This document shows positions 33,221-44,978 of a stretch of 64,000 bases of DNA, in pieces. The position numbers and the translations under genes are program-made. The DNA lies in contig NOKP01000003.1 in assembly GCA_002682825.1 (NCBI GenBank), positions 186,001 to 250,000 of the forward strand, read 5' to 3'. Positions within the stretch are counted from its first letter, which is position 1. The number at the start of each line of letters is the position of its first letter. This stretch comes from Neonectria sp. B-13. Its lineage: Eukaryota > Ascomycota > Sordariomycetes > Hypocreales > Nectriaceae. The notes beneath the pieces were generated by a model, which had not been told where the DNA came from, did not search any database, and saw only the letters and a program-made list of their open reading frames with translations.

Positions 33221-35633
33221 ATGGAAACGCGTCGTCCATCGTCACATGCGGGAGTCATCAAGCGAATCCGCCAAGCTTGCGCCAATTGCAGGTGAGCACG
33301 CTTCAGAACCCGAGGCACCGAGTTGAGCTGACCACGGCCCTCCTCCCTTCTTGTTTCGACAGGCGACGAAAGACTAGATGCTCTGGGGAGCGTCCTGTAT
33401 GTACTCTCTGTCAACGGAATCGACGCAGCTGTGTGTACGAAGCCTTCTCTTCTTCGATATCCAGAGATGGATCGAACCCTCATCCACCGCCCAATGCCTC
33501 AACAAGTGTAAATAATACTGTCAGACAAGTCGTAAAGATCTTCTAGGTGGCTGACTCCGACACTAGACCGAGCTTCTGCAGCGCATCTCCTCGATCGAGA
33601 TGATCCTAAGCAGACTCAATCAGGGCGAGCTAGGGCCTTCAATGTAGGTCCTACGTCTACTTTGCTACTCCCTCTGATATCTAATACAGCCTGGCATTGC
33701 CGCAGTCAGGCACTCGCCCCATCTCTATACGACTATATGACCCCCGCACTCCCATCGCCGTCAAAGCATGCCGAATCAGCCCCCCTGAATCAGTCCGCTT
33801 TCGGTGACGCAAGTGACTCGTTAGCATATGCAACCGCGGCCGAGGATGTGTAAGATCAAGTCTGTCCAACCTCATCCTTGGAACACTATCACTAATGGTC
33901 CCTTGCCCTTCGGATAGTTCTCTCGATCGGATCCCACCGCCTGACATTTTGCGATCTCTCGTCGACACATATTTCGCCCGCGTCCAGAACCAGCCCTATT
34001 CCTTTTTCCATCGTGCCTCATTTTTGCAGCGCCTAGAAAATGACCAGGTGCCAAAGTGCTTGCTCTTCGCAGTGCTCGCATTAGCCGTCCGCTTCTCCGA
34101 GAATCCCTACTTCCTTGGAAAAGTTCATGCGGCCTCAAACGCATTCTCGCGACAGTCATGGCTCTGTGTCATCGAGAATAATCTGAGCGTCGACGACAAT
34201 CTTGATTTATCCGTGATTCAAACCGCCACTCTGCTGGCCATTGTTGATTATACTGGTAAGGAGGACTGCTGACCGACATCATATATTGCATCATATCTCC
34301 GATTCCCTTGCGGTACCAATTGCATTTATTTCCATAGTCCTACGTTCCTATATGCCAAGCCTTTTGCTCGAACAGACGCTAACAGCTATGAATCAATAGC
34401 GGGAAAGGTTAGCTCGGGTTGGTTACGCCTCGGCCTCGCCATTCGCCTCTCTCAAGAGATCGACCTCATGTCGGAACCCCCATCCTTCCTCCTAGAGACG
34501 GAACGCGAAGAGCGCCGGAGGACGTTTTGGTCCACGTATATCATGGACAAGTTGATCTCATGCGCGCGCTCGCGACCAGCAACTATTTTAGATCACGACT
34601 GCACCCTTCAACTTCCCTGCGATGATGAAAAATTCCAAAACGGAGAATGGGTTCAAACGCCCACCCTGCAGCAGATGCTGAGTTGGCATACCCCCCAGGC
34701 CCCTTCTCAAAGTCTTTTCGGCTTGACTATTGTGACCACATCCATCTTTGGTAATTGCACGAGATATATGCATGGTCGGACGGGATCTGAAAATCTGTCC
34801 CCATGGGATCCCAAATCAGACTTCACAGCGACTAATGCTTCTCTGTTGTTGCTCGAATCACAACTAAACAGCCGTGCAACGCCCATACTCGACATCATCC
34901 GTTATGGGCCCTTGGCAGAAGATGACGTCGACATGTGTCAGATTGGTTACCTCATCTTTTCGCACGCTTTGTTTCATCTCTGTCATTGTCTGCTCAATCA
35001 TCCATTCCTGCTGCGTGTCCGGCTCGGACCCATAGCATCGAGGGCCCCCAGCAGCTTCGCCTCACATGCTTTTCGCTTGTCTCAAGACCACGCACGAAAA
35101 CTCTCAGACTTGCTTAGAGTGGCTTCTGACAGTTTAATCTCTCTCGACTCGTCGTTTTACACATATTGCGCTGCTATCGCTGCCGGAATCCATTGCTTGG
35201 TATCTGATGCGCAGCACCAGGACGTTGATGTGGACAACTATGACGCCCAAAGCTATTTCAAGAGGACCATGGACGTATTGGAAAGACTGGCAAAGCTGTG
35301 GCCAATGGCTGCAAATATGGTTTGTTCCTTTCTCCCCCAATGTCTCGAATATAAATACTGTGGAAGCTGACCATGGTTTAATGGCAGAAAACCAAACTTG
35401 AAGAACTTGAGGCGCGTGCCGATAGCTACGGTTATCTATTCGACGTCAAATGCCTGGCAGCCGATCTTGATTCCGCATCAGAGCAGTTCCTTTGGTCACT
35501 GGTCGATCACGGAAGCCTGGCGAAAGTCCTGATTGAGCGCTCGGCTGAGCCACCGTCGTTCTTATCTAACCTGCCCTCACCGAGCAACTGGGACATTCCC
35601 GACGAGCAATTCAACTTGAATATGCCTGTATGA
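33221..35633 (+). CDS. Zn2Cys6 transcription factor with fungal-specific domain
   Basis: Seven exons, 33221-33291, 33363-33507, 33567-33643, 33706-33849, 33918-34255, 34400-35319 and 35388-35633; 646 residues. The binuclear zinc cluster is perfect: Cys20, 23, 30, 37, 40 and 47 (CANC...RCSGERPVCTLC...C), split by an intron as is common. A coiled-coil-like linker (ELLQRISSIEMILSRL) follows, then a proline/serine-rich stretch. The fungal-specific regulatory domain contains PYSFFHRASFLQRL, YTAGKVSSGWLRLGLAIRL and EREERRRTFWSTYIMDKL. It is a nuclear DNA-binding regulator. Position next to the CoA ligase suggests, but does not show, that it controls this block. All junctions keep frame, so the gene looks functional. 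Confidence 0.88.
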
Positions 35634-36637
35634 TATTCTTGCAGCCAGCCCCCTTGTATGGCTATCGACACCAGCTAGTTTAATGATTAAACGTCATGGG
35701 AACCGCTTTGACCTTGATGCCAGCGCTCAGATATTTTATAACTATGTTCCCTTAGGAGGACCCCTTTTTTCATATCCCGTTTATGACAACGAGGGTCGTT
35801 GCCCACTCCGTAATTAGAAACAGGGTTTCAACGCGGTGCTCACTGCTGGCCTGGTGACCAACTTTTCTCAAGCTATGGGGAACAAGTGGTGCATGCCTTT
35901 GGTTAGCGGCAAAAGCTTTCTCCACGCTCCCTCCCTAGTGGGGACCTGGGGATGCGGAGAAGTGACTATGTAACCTGGTGGCGGAGATGACGGTGGTTAC
36001 CGATCCATCAGTTGTGGTCCGGGGATCCGGGGTAATACTGTATGTACAGTACGTAATAAAGGAGCACTTCGACAACGTGCGTCGACCCATGACTTTGCTG
36101 CAACGTAGTCGGTGAGTTGGGCTATGCGGATAACAGAGTGTGGAGTATCCGCACATCCGTATCTCGATAAGCGTTAGTGGCTGGCCTGGATAGGCATTAT
36201 CCGGACCTAGCATGACTTGATGTAAAAGTATGTGACCCACTGAAGGAGACTGGGGCTCTTATCTTGAGGCCAGGGGCCGCAACCAGATGAGATAGCTAAA
36301 AGAATGTGTATAGATAAATGTTTGAGTACCTTCTTTCTCGTAATACGTATTAAAAGTTTCAGTATCTCCAAGATAGTTTAACATTTAATTCTTATGAAGC
36401 TATTAAGATATACATGTTTTACACGGCTGTATGAACTGGGGAAGCAGCATGTTCGTTTGATCCACTCCGTAGCGTGGAGCGATAAGCCGTCTTTATTTAG
36501 ACTAAATGACGGCGTTCCCCCACTACTGGTCAGCTGCATTCGTAATTCGTACTTCTCCAGAGTGTGCTTTCCCCCGTTTCGTTTCCCATGCGATACGCTG
36601 GCCGCCTGCCGTAGAACCTCTAGTTTGTATACGCGTC
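35634..36637. promoter_or_regulatory. Upstream region of the second Zn2Cys6 regulator
   Basis: No coding frame. It contains GGATAA/TTATCC sites near 36128 and 36197 and one copy (36188-36202) of the near-palindromic element also found in the divergent promoter at 41.5-41.8 kb. The 36290-36420 part is AT-rich. Confidence 0.45.
36188..36202. repeat. Copy of the GGATA-N5-TATCC element
   Basis: GGATAGGCATTATCC here is the exact reverse complement of GGATAATGCCTATCC. Relatives occur at 41536-41550, 41758-41772 and 41808-41822. It lies 436 bp before the start of the second Zn2Cys6 gene. Confidence 0.6.
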
Positions 36638-39116
36638 ATGAATATACAAACCACGGCTTCTGGGAAGCCAAGACAGCGCTCGACTGTCGCCTGTAACCCG
36701 TGTCGAGCCAAGAGAATCAAAGTGAGCCCCCGATCCAGAGTCCCACTCACATGCTCGAGAACACAAAAGCGCCTGACTACGCCTCGCGAATCTTCAGTGT
36801 GACGGTAATAGACCATCATGTACTCCCTGCTATGAAGCTAAGGGGCTATGCGAATACACGTCCAAAGAAAGTAATCGAAAGTAAGAGCTTGCTGCTGCTC
36901 CCTTGGTCGATTGACGGTATATCGAGGGCACATCTAACAAAGGGGCCTAGACCTCCGAGCAAACGATACGTCGAGGCGCTTCAGGAGCGCATCAGGAACC
37001 TCGAGTCACAACTCCAGCACTCTCGTCCGGACCTGGCCACAAAGGATACGGGCGACTCGGAACTTCACGATGAGCTCGAGTCCGAGCTTGAGTCTGAGCT
37101 CGAGTCCGACTTAACCTCCGACGGTGTCTCCTTGGGTCGACGATCGCCCATGCGAGAGCTCTCCGACCGCCTTGGACGCTTGAACGTTGGGGAAGATGGA
37201 CAGGTGCGATATTTCGGGTCTCGGAGCAACTTCTCGCTCCTGCGAAGCAAATTGGCCGAGAAATCATCAATATCGACATTGGAACTGCAAAATCGAGCCA
37301 TGGACACCTTGCAACGACTAAACTTGCGCGCAGAAGTTTCCGCAGAGCTCCAGGACCACCTGCTAGACATATTTTGGAGCTGGCAGAACAATTGGCAGTA
37401 CATCATTGTCAAGGACCTGTTCATACAAGACCTGTACGTTGACCATTCGGGTCAGTACGCCTCTTTACTCGTCCTATCGGCAGTCTTGGCTTTGGCAGCT
37501 CGGTACTCAGATCGACCGGAGTTGCGCACCGATCCTGATGATCCGAACACCGCGGGCAACGCACTTGCGGAGCAAGCAAAGATACTTTTGTTCTATGAGA
37601 GCCAAGCACCTAGCGTTGCAACAGTACAGGCGGCAGCTCTGCTTTCTCTGCGAGAAACAGCGACGGACAAAGAGGCACTTGGCTGGGTATACTGCGGTAG
37701 GTTTCTCTCTTCATGGAACCATTGCTCACTTTCTTTGCTGATTGGAATGCGTCTAGGGATGGCGACAAGAATGGCCTTCAATCTGGGATTGCATCTCGAC
37801 TGTGACCCTGGGTGCAAAGCAGGTTACATCACCAAGCAGGAGGCGGAGTATAGAAATGTTGTCTGGTGGGGTTGCTATGTTATTGACAAGTATGACATAC
37901 TCTCCTTTCCTCCTGCATACTTGAGATGTTGATTGATATGTATCACAGACTCTTCAATATTGGCTTAGGACGGCCATCAACGATCCAGGAGCACGAAGTC
38001 ACAGCGCCCCTGCCGACCGCCCAGCACGAGCCTGAGTATGGAGAGTGGTCAGGAGCCCCAGACACAGGGCCGAGAATAGTCCTCCCGAGAAACCACATCA
38101 TCTCCAACTGCTCGGACGTCTGTCGATTATTCAAATTCTCAGCATCTGCGCTCGACGAGGTGTATGGCTGTCTCGTGCCGTGACTTGCCACTAGCTAACA
38201 CTTAACTACAGGTATCGCCCTCGAGGCCGCGCCACCGCGCCGCACATGGCCGATCTGGTTGCCAAAACACACGTCAAACTCATGGAATTTTACACTCATC
38301 TACCGAGCTGTCTTCGGCTTCCAATTACCTCCTCCCAGCCTGCCCTCCCCCATGTCTACCATCTTCAGTAGGTCACCGGTTTCCTTATTATCTCTTTATC
38401 CTTGTCGTGTTCCCTATGTTGTAATGATGGGTTATGACTGATTCCTTTCAAGTCTTCAATATCACGTTGCTGTGATACTTCTTCATCGACCATTCATTAG
38501 AGTCCAAAAGACTACAGGAGGCTCAAAGACTGTGAAGCCTGATGCAGCTCCTATCCACTTGAAAGAATGCAGCCAGTCAGCTCACTCTATAGCCAACATC
38601 TTTAAACTCTACCGCAACCACTACACCCTGGTAAGTCTCGCAGATAATGTCGACTATGAGTTTCGTCTTCTTACGGTTATCCAGCGGCGCATCCCTATTT
38701 CCGCCGTCCATTGCGCCTTTACAGCCGCCATTATTGTCCTTGTAGAGGCAACAGCGGCGGAATTTAGCGCACGGCGTCGAAGTGTGAGCTCTTTGGAGAC
38801 TTTAGTCACAGCGCTGGATGAAATGAGTACTGCATGGGCATGGAGCCGGCGTGCATTACTCGCGATTCGCCAGCTGGCTGAAGAGTGGTCTGTGTGCGAG
38901 GATATTCAAGGTGCGCTGAGTGTCGGAATACCGAGTCCGGACAGCAAGCTGCAAGATGATGATTCAACATCCGAAGGCTTACAGATGCCACCTATATTAG
39001 ACTCCGGCATGCCTCCCTGGCTCTTTGAAGACTTGGATGGCGTTGACGATGCACTTTCGCTCGGCCTTTGGCAAGAACTGGACTGCCAACCGTGGGCTGG
39101 ATTAAACAGCAACTGA
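36638..39116 (+). CDS. Zn2Cys6 transcription factor, NIT4/NirA-like architecture
   Basis: Eight exons, 36638-36721, 36798-36880, 36951-37696, 37757-37889, 37949-38161, 38212-38367, 38453-38630 and 38685-39116; 674 residues. The zinc cluster is Cys19, 22, 29, 36, 39 and 46 (ACNPCRAKRIK | CDGNRPSCTPC...C), joined over the first intron. A linker and RYVEALQERIRNLESQLQ, a short coiled coil for dimerisation, follow. The regulatory domain has GWVYCGMATRMAFNLGLHLD, VIDKLFNIGLGRPSTI and QYHVAVILLHRPFI, text I associate with nitrogen/xylanase-type regulators (NIT4, NirA, XlnR group). The C-terminus is acidic (DDDSTSEG, FEDLDGVDDALS) and may activate transcription. Two introns (37697-37756, 38631-38684) are multiples of three and open, so retained forms would stay in frame. 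Its end is 262 bp from the 3' end of the convergent transporter gene. Confidence 0.85.
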
Positions 39117-39378
39117 GGCGACTATGTAATCGGGACTTCATGAGGAGCGACATTATTGTAACAAAATTGTTAAAATTATAGACTTGTATTAACATGGTCA
39201 ATCTTCTTTGTTATGTATTTGCCTGCACTGCCAGCCACCGTTAGTTCCAACTGAGCTAAACTATGCTATGACAGTTGCGCGTGTTATGATACCTAGATTG
39301 AGACCAGTGGTTGCTGCAAACTAATTAACCTGTAGCAGACGAATTCAACATCATGATAGAGCTATGCTATGTCTGAGG

Positions 39379-41343
39379 TCAAGCCGACTCCTTTTTAACT
39401 TCGCGCTCAGTAGTGCTGTTGAGCTTGCTAGCAGTGTCCTCCAGGATTGTACCCTCTACGATGTGTAACTCGACATGGTCTCCAAATAGTTGGGCAACTT
39501 CTTCTAGTGGCAATCCCTTTGTCTGTAACAAATGATTAGCCTCAATCGCGGTACCTTGCTGTGATAGCCTTACCTCTGGGAAGTAGAATGCGAAGATCCA
39601 AATGGAAGTGAATGTGAGAGAGAAGAAGACGAGATAATATCGCCACGAGATGGCAGCAAAGGCAGTAGGGGCAGCCATGAGCAAGATGAGCGAGCATACA
39701 AACAGCCCACTTGTCGACAACGAGCAGCCTTTGGCCCGCAGATGGGTTGGCCAGATTTCAGAAGCATAAACGTAGGTTGAAGCGTCCAAGCACGACGCAT
39801 AGCTAGCGAAGGTACAATTAGCTGCGATCGGCAACGAGCGGACAAGGTTGACCTACAATCCGATGTGCAAGAACAAGAAGAAAACGGCAGCGCTGAGTGC
39901 GGCACGGTTATCGGAGCCGGTGAAGAGTGCAAGCATGATCAACTCGCCGAGCAGGGCCATGGCGGTTCCAGCAAGCCCAAACACTACCACGGTCAGTTCG
40001 AAATCGCCAAGGTGAGATTTCAATGCCCCTTACCCATGATTGGCTTGCGACCCAGCTTGTCCAGGAGAATCGCGTTGATGAAGTTGCCGATTGGACCGTA
40101 GGTAATCCAGCCTGCCTGGAGCAGGAGCTGATTACGGCTACTATAACCAAGACCAGAGTACAGCAAAGGCCCGAAATCTAGTCATCTATCAGCCGCATGA
40201 TCACGTTGTATACAAGTGATCTCTCTGGACCTACTGTTGATGACCTGAGTTCCAGAGCCTTGGGCACAGAACATGGTCAGAAATCCTATAATGGCGCGCT
40301 TTCGGTAGGATGGGACTGTGAAGAGCGACGCCCACGACGAAGGGAGCGTCCGCTCGTAATCCAGCTGCGTTTTGATCTGCGAAAGCTCGGTCTCCGCGAA
40401 CACATGCGAGTGATCGTCTTCGGACTCGTGCAAGCTGAATAGGATCTCTTTTGCTTCGTCCGTTCGTCCCCGTTCGATCACTTATGGGCGAGTCAGCACA
40501 GCTTCAACGACCCCATCTAGATCGTGGCGCTGAGTGGGCAGAAACGAGAGTACTTACACCATCGGGGGGATTCAGGGAGACGCGACACCCCAGCAGCAAG
40601 CAACAATGGGAAGATACACTGGAAGGCTAGGGGTGGTCGCCACTGAGCACCGCCAACGTCGACGAAGAAGAAGCCTACGCCGACCCAACTCGCAATCGAG
40701 TAGCCGAGAAGAATAAAGACACCTGGAACATGCCATCAGAGAGCCGACTCGAGCAATATCTGGGGGACACACATACCATGGAGGCCTACCAACCAACCTC
40801 GAGTTTGCGGTGGCGCCATCTCACTCTGGAAGAGAGGTACAAGTGTAACAAGTGCACCTGGAAGAGATGTATGTTAGTAACGCGTGATTGTCTGACTATC
40901 AGCTCTCTCGAGACTACGTACCGACACTACAGCCAGTGATGAATCTCGCCGCGACGAACATGCCAACATGTACTGAGCCGGCTTGCAGTGCACCGCCTAT
41001 GACGCAAAGACAGGCGGCGATAAGGATGGCCTTCTTCCGGCCCAGGCGATCAGCGGCCTCGCTACAGGCAAGAGTTCCGATCAGACCGCCCGCCTGGAAC
41101 AAGCCATTGATGGCACCCTCCAACTGAGTCCTGTTGGATGCTGTATCCAATCCCATATACTTGATGAAGCTGGGCTGCCCCAATGTAGTAGCGATAATAC
41201 AGGCGCAATACCCATATGTGAGACTTCCCAAGGTGGAGAAGAGAATAACCTAGGGGGAAACAGTGTTAGCCGGTTCGAAAGGCAAGCCGAATGAGATGTC
41301 ATATCATGCGTACAAACGTGTTCAGTCTTTTCCCGGACAACAT
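39379..41343 (-). CDS. MFS sugar-porter-type transporter
   Basis: Nine exons on the minus strand: 41343-41314, 41249-40922, 40857-40777, 40722-40558, 40480-40235, 40177-40034, 39983-39857, 39802-39574 and 39522-39379; 497 residues. The sugar-porter signatures are present in order: EAADRLGRKKA between helices 2 and 3, PPQTRGWLVGLHG, LPESPRWLIERGR in the central loop, LDKLGRKPIMVFGLAG, ASEIWPTHLRAKG and finally YFPETKGLPLEEVAQLF. About twelve hydrophobic segments. It should be a plasma-membrane H+ symporter or facilitator for a sugar or sugar-like solute; the lactose-permease/hexose branch is most similar by eye. The first exon is tiny (10 codons) but splices cleanly. It shares a 718-bp divergent promoter with the nitrilase gene, which suggests co-regulation. 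Confidence 0.88.
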
Positions 41344-42061
41344 TGTGGAAGATGGTTGAGTATGACTTTGTGGAATTGATTGGTTGGCGTCGTATGGGTT
41401 AACAACGGCATCTCGTTTACCGTGGGGAATCACGATCGTCTTTAATAGAAGTTCGGCAGAGATGTCTTAGGGTCGAGAACATTCTGAGCGCCGCGGCCCC
41501 GAGAAGCTTCAAGCTAGTAGTAGAATGGATAAGGTGGACAGGCATTACCCGGCTGACCAGCCTAGGTATGGGAAATGCTCTGCGCAAAGCGATTCAAGCA
41601 TCTTGAACCAGGTCATAGCCGATATAGTCTACCTTGCACTGGACGGTCACAGATAGCGCAAATTGACGCCAACACTAAAAGCATTATCCAGCCTATGAAC
41701 CTACTAGTCGGACGCCATGGCTTGATCCTGCTCCACTACTACTGCGGGGTGTTATCCGGACAATGCCTATCCAAGACGCCCGTGTTGCCAATAGTAGATA
41801 AGGTGATGGATAATGCTTATCCAAGGTACCATGGGGTTCGAACTAGAGGCGAAAGCTGACTTTGCATATGATTTGCGTCTGGTAGAGCTCTGGGGATACG
41901 ATAACATGGCGAATGTCGAGTACGGTATATAATAAGTCGACCGAGCAGTCGGTCTTACAGGCTTAACGACTTCATCATTGTTGCGATTCATTATCCCTCC
42001 TCATCGTGATCACTTTAAGCCTCTAGCTCCATATCATCGATCCCTTGACCGTCAACTCACC
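41344..42061. promoter_or_regulatory. Bidirectional promoter with clustered GATA-factor sites
   Basis: The 718 bp between the divergent transporter and nitrilase genes contain at least six HGATAR-type motifs: GGATAAG 41527, TTATCC 41684 and 41752, AGATAAG 41797, GGATAA 41808 and TTATCC 41817. Paired sites of this kind are bound by AreA/NIT2 factors in nitrogen control. A TATATAA box at 41926-41932 lies 130 bp before the nitrilase ATG. Near-palindromic GGATAATGCYTATCC copies sit at 41758 and 41808. Confidence 0.6.
41758..41825. repeat. Two near-identical 18-bp direct repeats 50 bp apart
   Basis: GGACAATGCCTATCCAAG (41758-41775) and GGATAATGCTTATCCAAG (41808-41825) differ at two positions, both C versus T. 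Each is itself a near-palindrome. They may be operator copies for a shared regulator or remnants of a short transposon end. Confidence 0.7.
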
Positions 42062-43228
42062 ATGTCTATCCGTCAGTGGAAAGCTGCCATTAGTCAGGCC
42101 GAGCCCTGCTGGTTTGACAAGGTCGCCGGCATCAAGAAGTCTGTCCAACTCATCCAGGAAGCCAAACATAATGGAGCTGCACTCATTGCCTTCTCGGAGG
42201 TCTGGATCCCTGGCTACCCAAACTTCTTGTGGTCGGGCAACTACCAAGAGAACATCCCCTTGGTTCAGAAGTACATGCAGAACAGCATGTCCGCCTATGG
42301 CGACGAGATGCTTCAGATCCGCCAGTGCGCGGCCGAGAATAAGATGCATGTCGGATTTGGCTTCAGTGAGCGCGTTGGTGCGAGCCTGTATCTTGCCCAA
42401 GTCCTCATCGGCCCTGATGGCAACATCCTTCTCCATCGACGCAAGACCAAGCCGACGCACGTGGAGAGAACCTTGTTCGGGGATTCGACTGGAGACTCCC
42501 TCACCACTGTCGTTGAAACTCCTCTCGGCAAGATTGGCATGCTGAACTGCTGGGGTAAGCAATAACTCTCTGGGTGCATCGAAGTTTCATACTAACTGTG
42601 AGTTACAGAGCACTATCAACCTCTGCTCAAGTACCACACCTACTCGCAAGGCGAGCAGGTTCACATCGCTGCATGGCCGTTCAACGGCCAGTACAACGGG
42701 GGCAATCAACCTTGGTCGCTGTTCTCTGAGGCCAACGAACTTACTGCTAGCCGAATGTATGCTCTGGAGGGAGGCGTTTACGTTCTCTGCACCAACCAGC
42801 CGCTGTCTGCCGAGGGCAGCAGATTGAATAGTCAGGGTCAAGCCGGCGCCAGCAAGGAGAGCTTCATGCTTAGCGGAGGCGGTGGCCGTGCCGCCGTGTT
42901 TGCTCCTGATGGCAAGCAGCTCACTGAGCCCACTGATCCCAATTTTGACGGCCTGATCTACTGCGATATTGACCTGGATGCGATCGACTACGCAAAGACC
43001 CTCACCGACTGCGTCGGCCACTACTCTCGTCCCGATCTATTGCGTCTCGTGGTTGATGACCAACCCAAGAACTACGTTATCCGCACTTCGGATAACCCTA
43101 CAGATACGCCGTATCTTTCTGGAACTGGTAACATGACTTTGATCTCTACCCACAAGCCATTGGAGACGCTGCTCAAGCAGAAGAAGGAGCGTGAGGCCTT
43201 AACTGGGTTAGAGAACAAGGGAGCTTAG
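42062..43228 (+). CDS. Nitrilase / cyanide hydratase family protein
   Basis: Two exons, 42062-42554 and 42609-43228, with a 54-bp intron that splits the codon for Glu164; 370 residues, the usual size. The nitrilase Glu-Lys-Cys triad is complete: Glu46 in AFSEVWIPGYP, Lys130 in RRKTKPTHVER and Cys163 in MLNCWEHYQPL. VGHYSRPDLLRL near the C-terminus is another block conserved in fungal nitrilases. The enzyme is cytosolic, forms spiral oligomers in known relatives, and hydrolyses a nitrile to acid and ammonia or hydrates HCN to formamide. Sequence alone does not separate these, so no symbol is given. The GATA-rich divergent promoter fits use of the substrate as nitrogen source. It stands beside a sugar-porter-type carrier and two Zn2Cys6 genes. 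Confidence 0.9.
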
Positions 43229-44978
43229 GCATATATGTGTTTTATGTATTTATATAATCTTACTTTTCTGTAACAATTACTAAACTCTATCAGTCGTCCA
43301 TATTCCTAGAACAGAGGGATTTTCAAATATGATACTGAAATACTTAGAGAAGAAAGTCAAGCTAGAGGGACTTTTGTTGTACATGCCTCACGGTCTGTTA
43401 ATCATATTCATACACTGGCTTTCGTTGTCGTCGTTGGTCTCCGTGCTTTTTTACATCTGTATTAACGCCACATTCGATCTCAAGATACGCATAAAAGGGA
43501 GAAGAGGGGGCCAAGGGGCCGAGTGCGGCAGCGAACTTGAATCCTTGGGCATAAAACGGCCAGTCAGTTACTAACATCTCTACGCGTAGCTAGATCGTTT
43601 CGTCTTCCTTACCACTTCCGCATCTTATGTCAAGACAAATATGACTTGTAATGTTTCTCCGCATGCACGCTTGTAAAATTTGGCGCAAAGCATCAAAGGC
43701 ACAAAACCGAGACACGTAAGTATGTCCACACAAGAGCAAAGATCAAAATACCTACTATCTCGGTCTACCATGCTTCGTCGACCTTGTATTTCTTGTAAGT
43801 TGAATTCCAGGAGGGTTTGAAATAATTCTGTTACAAGGGTGTAAATGGTGCTTAGATGTTTCAGCCATGTTTTGATGATTCAGACCCCAACCAGTATAGA
43901 ACTCGGTACACGACTGATACTCTTCAAGTAGTCTTTCTTTGCATGCTTTGGCTGAAGGTGCATGTCTACGGAGGAGGCCAACATAAATGACTCGGAACAA
44001 TGATCACACATTTGTGTTGGATCTTCTTCAATGATAGATAGGTTGTGGTCGAGCCACCGCGGAACGGCGAGGAGAAGCCAGACAAAATCCCATGTGTCGC
44101 AGCAAGTCATCTCGAGAATCAAATGGAGACACTTAGACTACGTAAGCACTGAGTACCGGCTCCCTTGTTGAGATTATCTATCGTAGTCCAGATGGGGAGA
44201 AGTCTCGACGTTTTCTCTTCTGCCGCGGCCGAGATCGCCCGTCTCGGACGGCGAGAATGCGGAGGCTTCTAGGTATGAGCCCCATATCACCCCGGCGCAA
44301 GATTGTCTATACTTCAACTATCACCTACTTTGAGCGTGGCTCTATATACTATTTATCACGATTGGTCAAAGATCCCTACTGTGACTAGTCAGAAAGTGCC
44401 GGCAATCAAAATAGTGGTTTTAGGATCTGCCCTTGCGTTTATTTCGATTTCTAAATTAAGAATCAGTCTATCAGCCATGTGGTTTATAATAGCCCGCTTG
44501 CTCATATTGTGGTAGTGGCCGCTGAACAATGTGTGTTCTACAAAAGCACCTTCAGTAGTAAGGGCTGGAAATTTAGACGGAGACTTAAAGAAGTAGGCAA
44601 ATACCTGGAGAGGGCATCTTCGGAACCTAGACTAGTAGAGACAGTGCATAGGACTGCGCTCTGTAATTGAGAAATCGGATGCCATGTGTGAAATGATTGA
44701 GGAAGATGGAGAGTGGGAAAAGTGTAAATCGGCCAAAATATCGGTCAGCTCACGGGACAAGAGCATGTCGCAAAATTACATGTGGCCTTGAACTTTATAA
44801 CCTTCAAGGTACTCTGTGTTAAATTGAGCGTCACTACTACTTATCACTGTCGAATCAAATTTGAATAATGTCATTCAAAGAAGTCTTGGTTCTTTACGAC
44901 ACCGTCCCTTTGCACACCGTTCTCCACAACACCCTGTTCCCTGCAGTATACACTTCCATGCATTAGATTGCTCTGTGC
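43229..44978. other. 1.75-kb intergenic region
   Basis: Apart from a doubtful zinc-finger frame at 43880-44110, nothing recognisable. Both flanking genes end into this region. Confidence 0.4.
43880..44110 (-). CDS. Possible small C2H2-finger protein or fragment
   Basis: A 76-codon frame contains one well-formed C2H2 finger, CDHCSESFMLASSVDMHLQPKH (C-x2-C-x12-H-x4-H). The usual hydrophobic positions are only partly kept. No further finger, exon or clear promoter is visible. It may be the remnant of a larger gene or chance. Confidence 0.25.
   Translation of the reverse strand: MTCCDTWDFVWLLLAVPRWLDHNLSIIEEDPTQMCDHCSESFMLASSVDMHLQPKHAKKDYLKSISRVPSSILVGV

Noticed and set aside
41830..41850. GGGGTTCGAACTAG, resembling a tRNA T-loop
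   Set aside because: No matching acceptor, D or anticodon stems could be folded around it.
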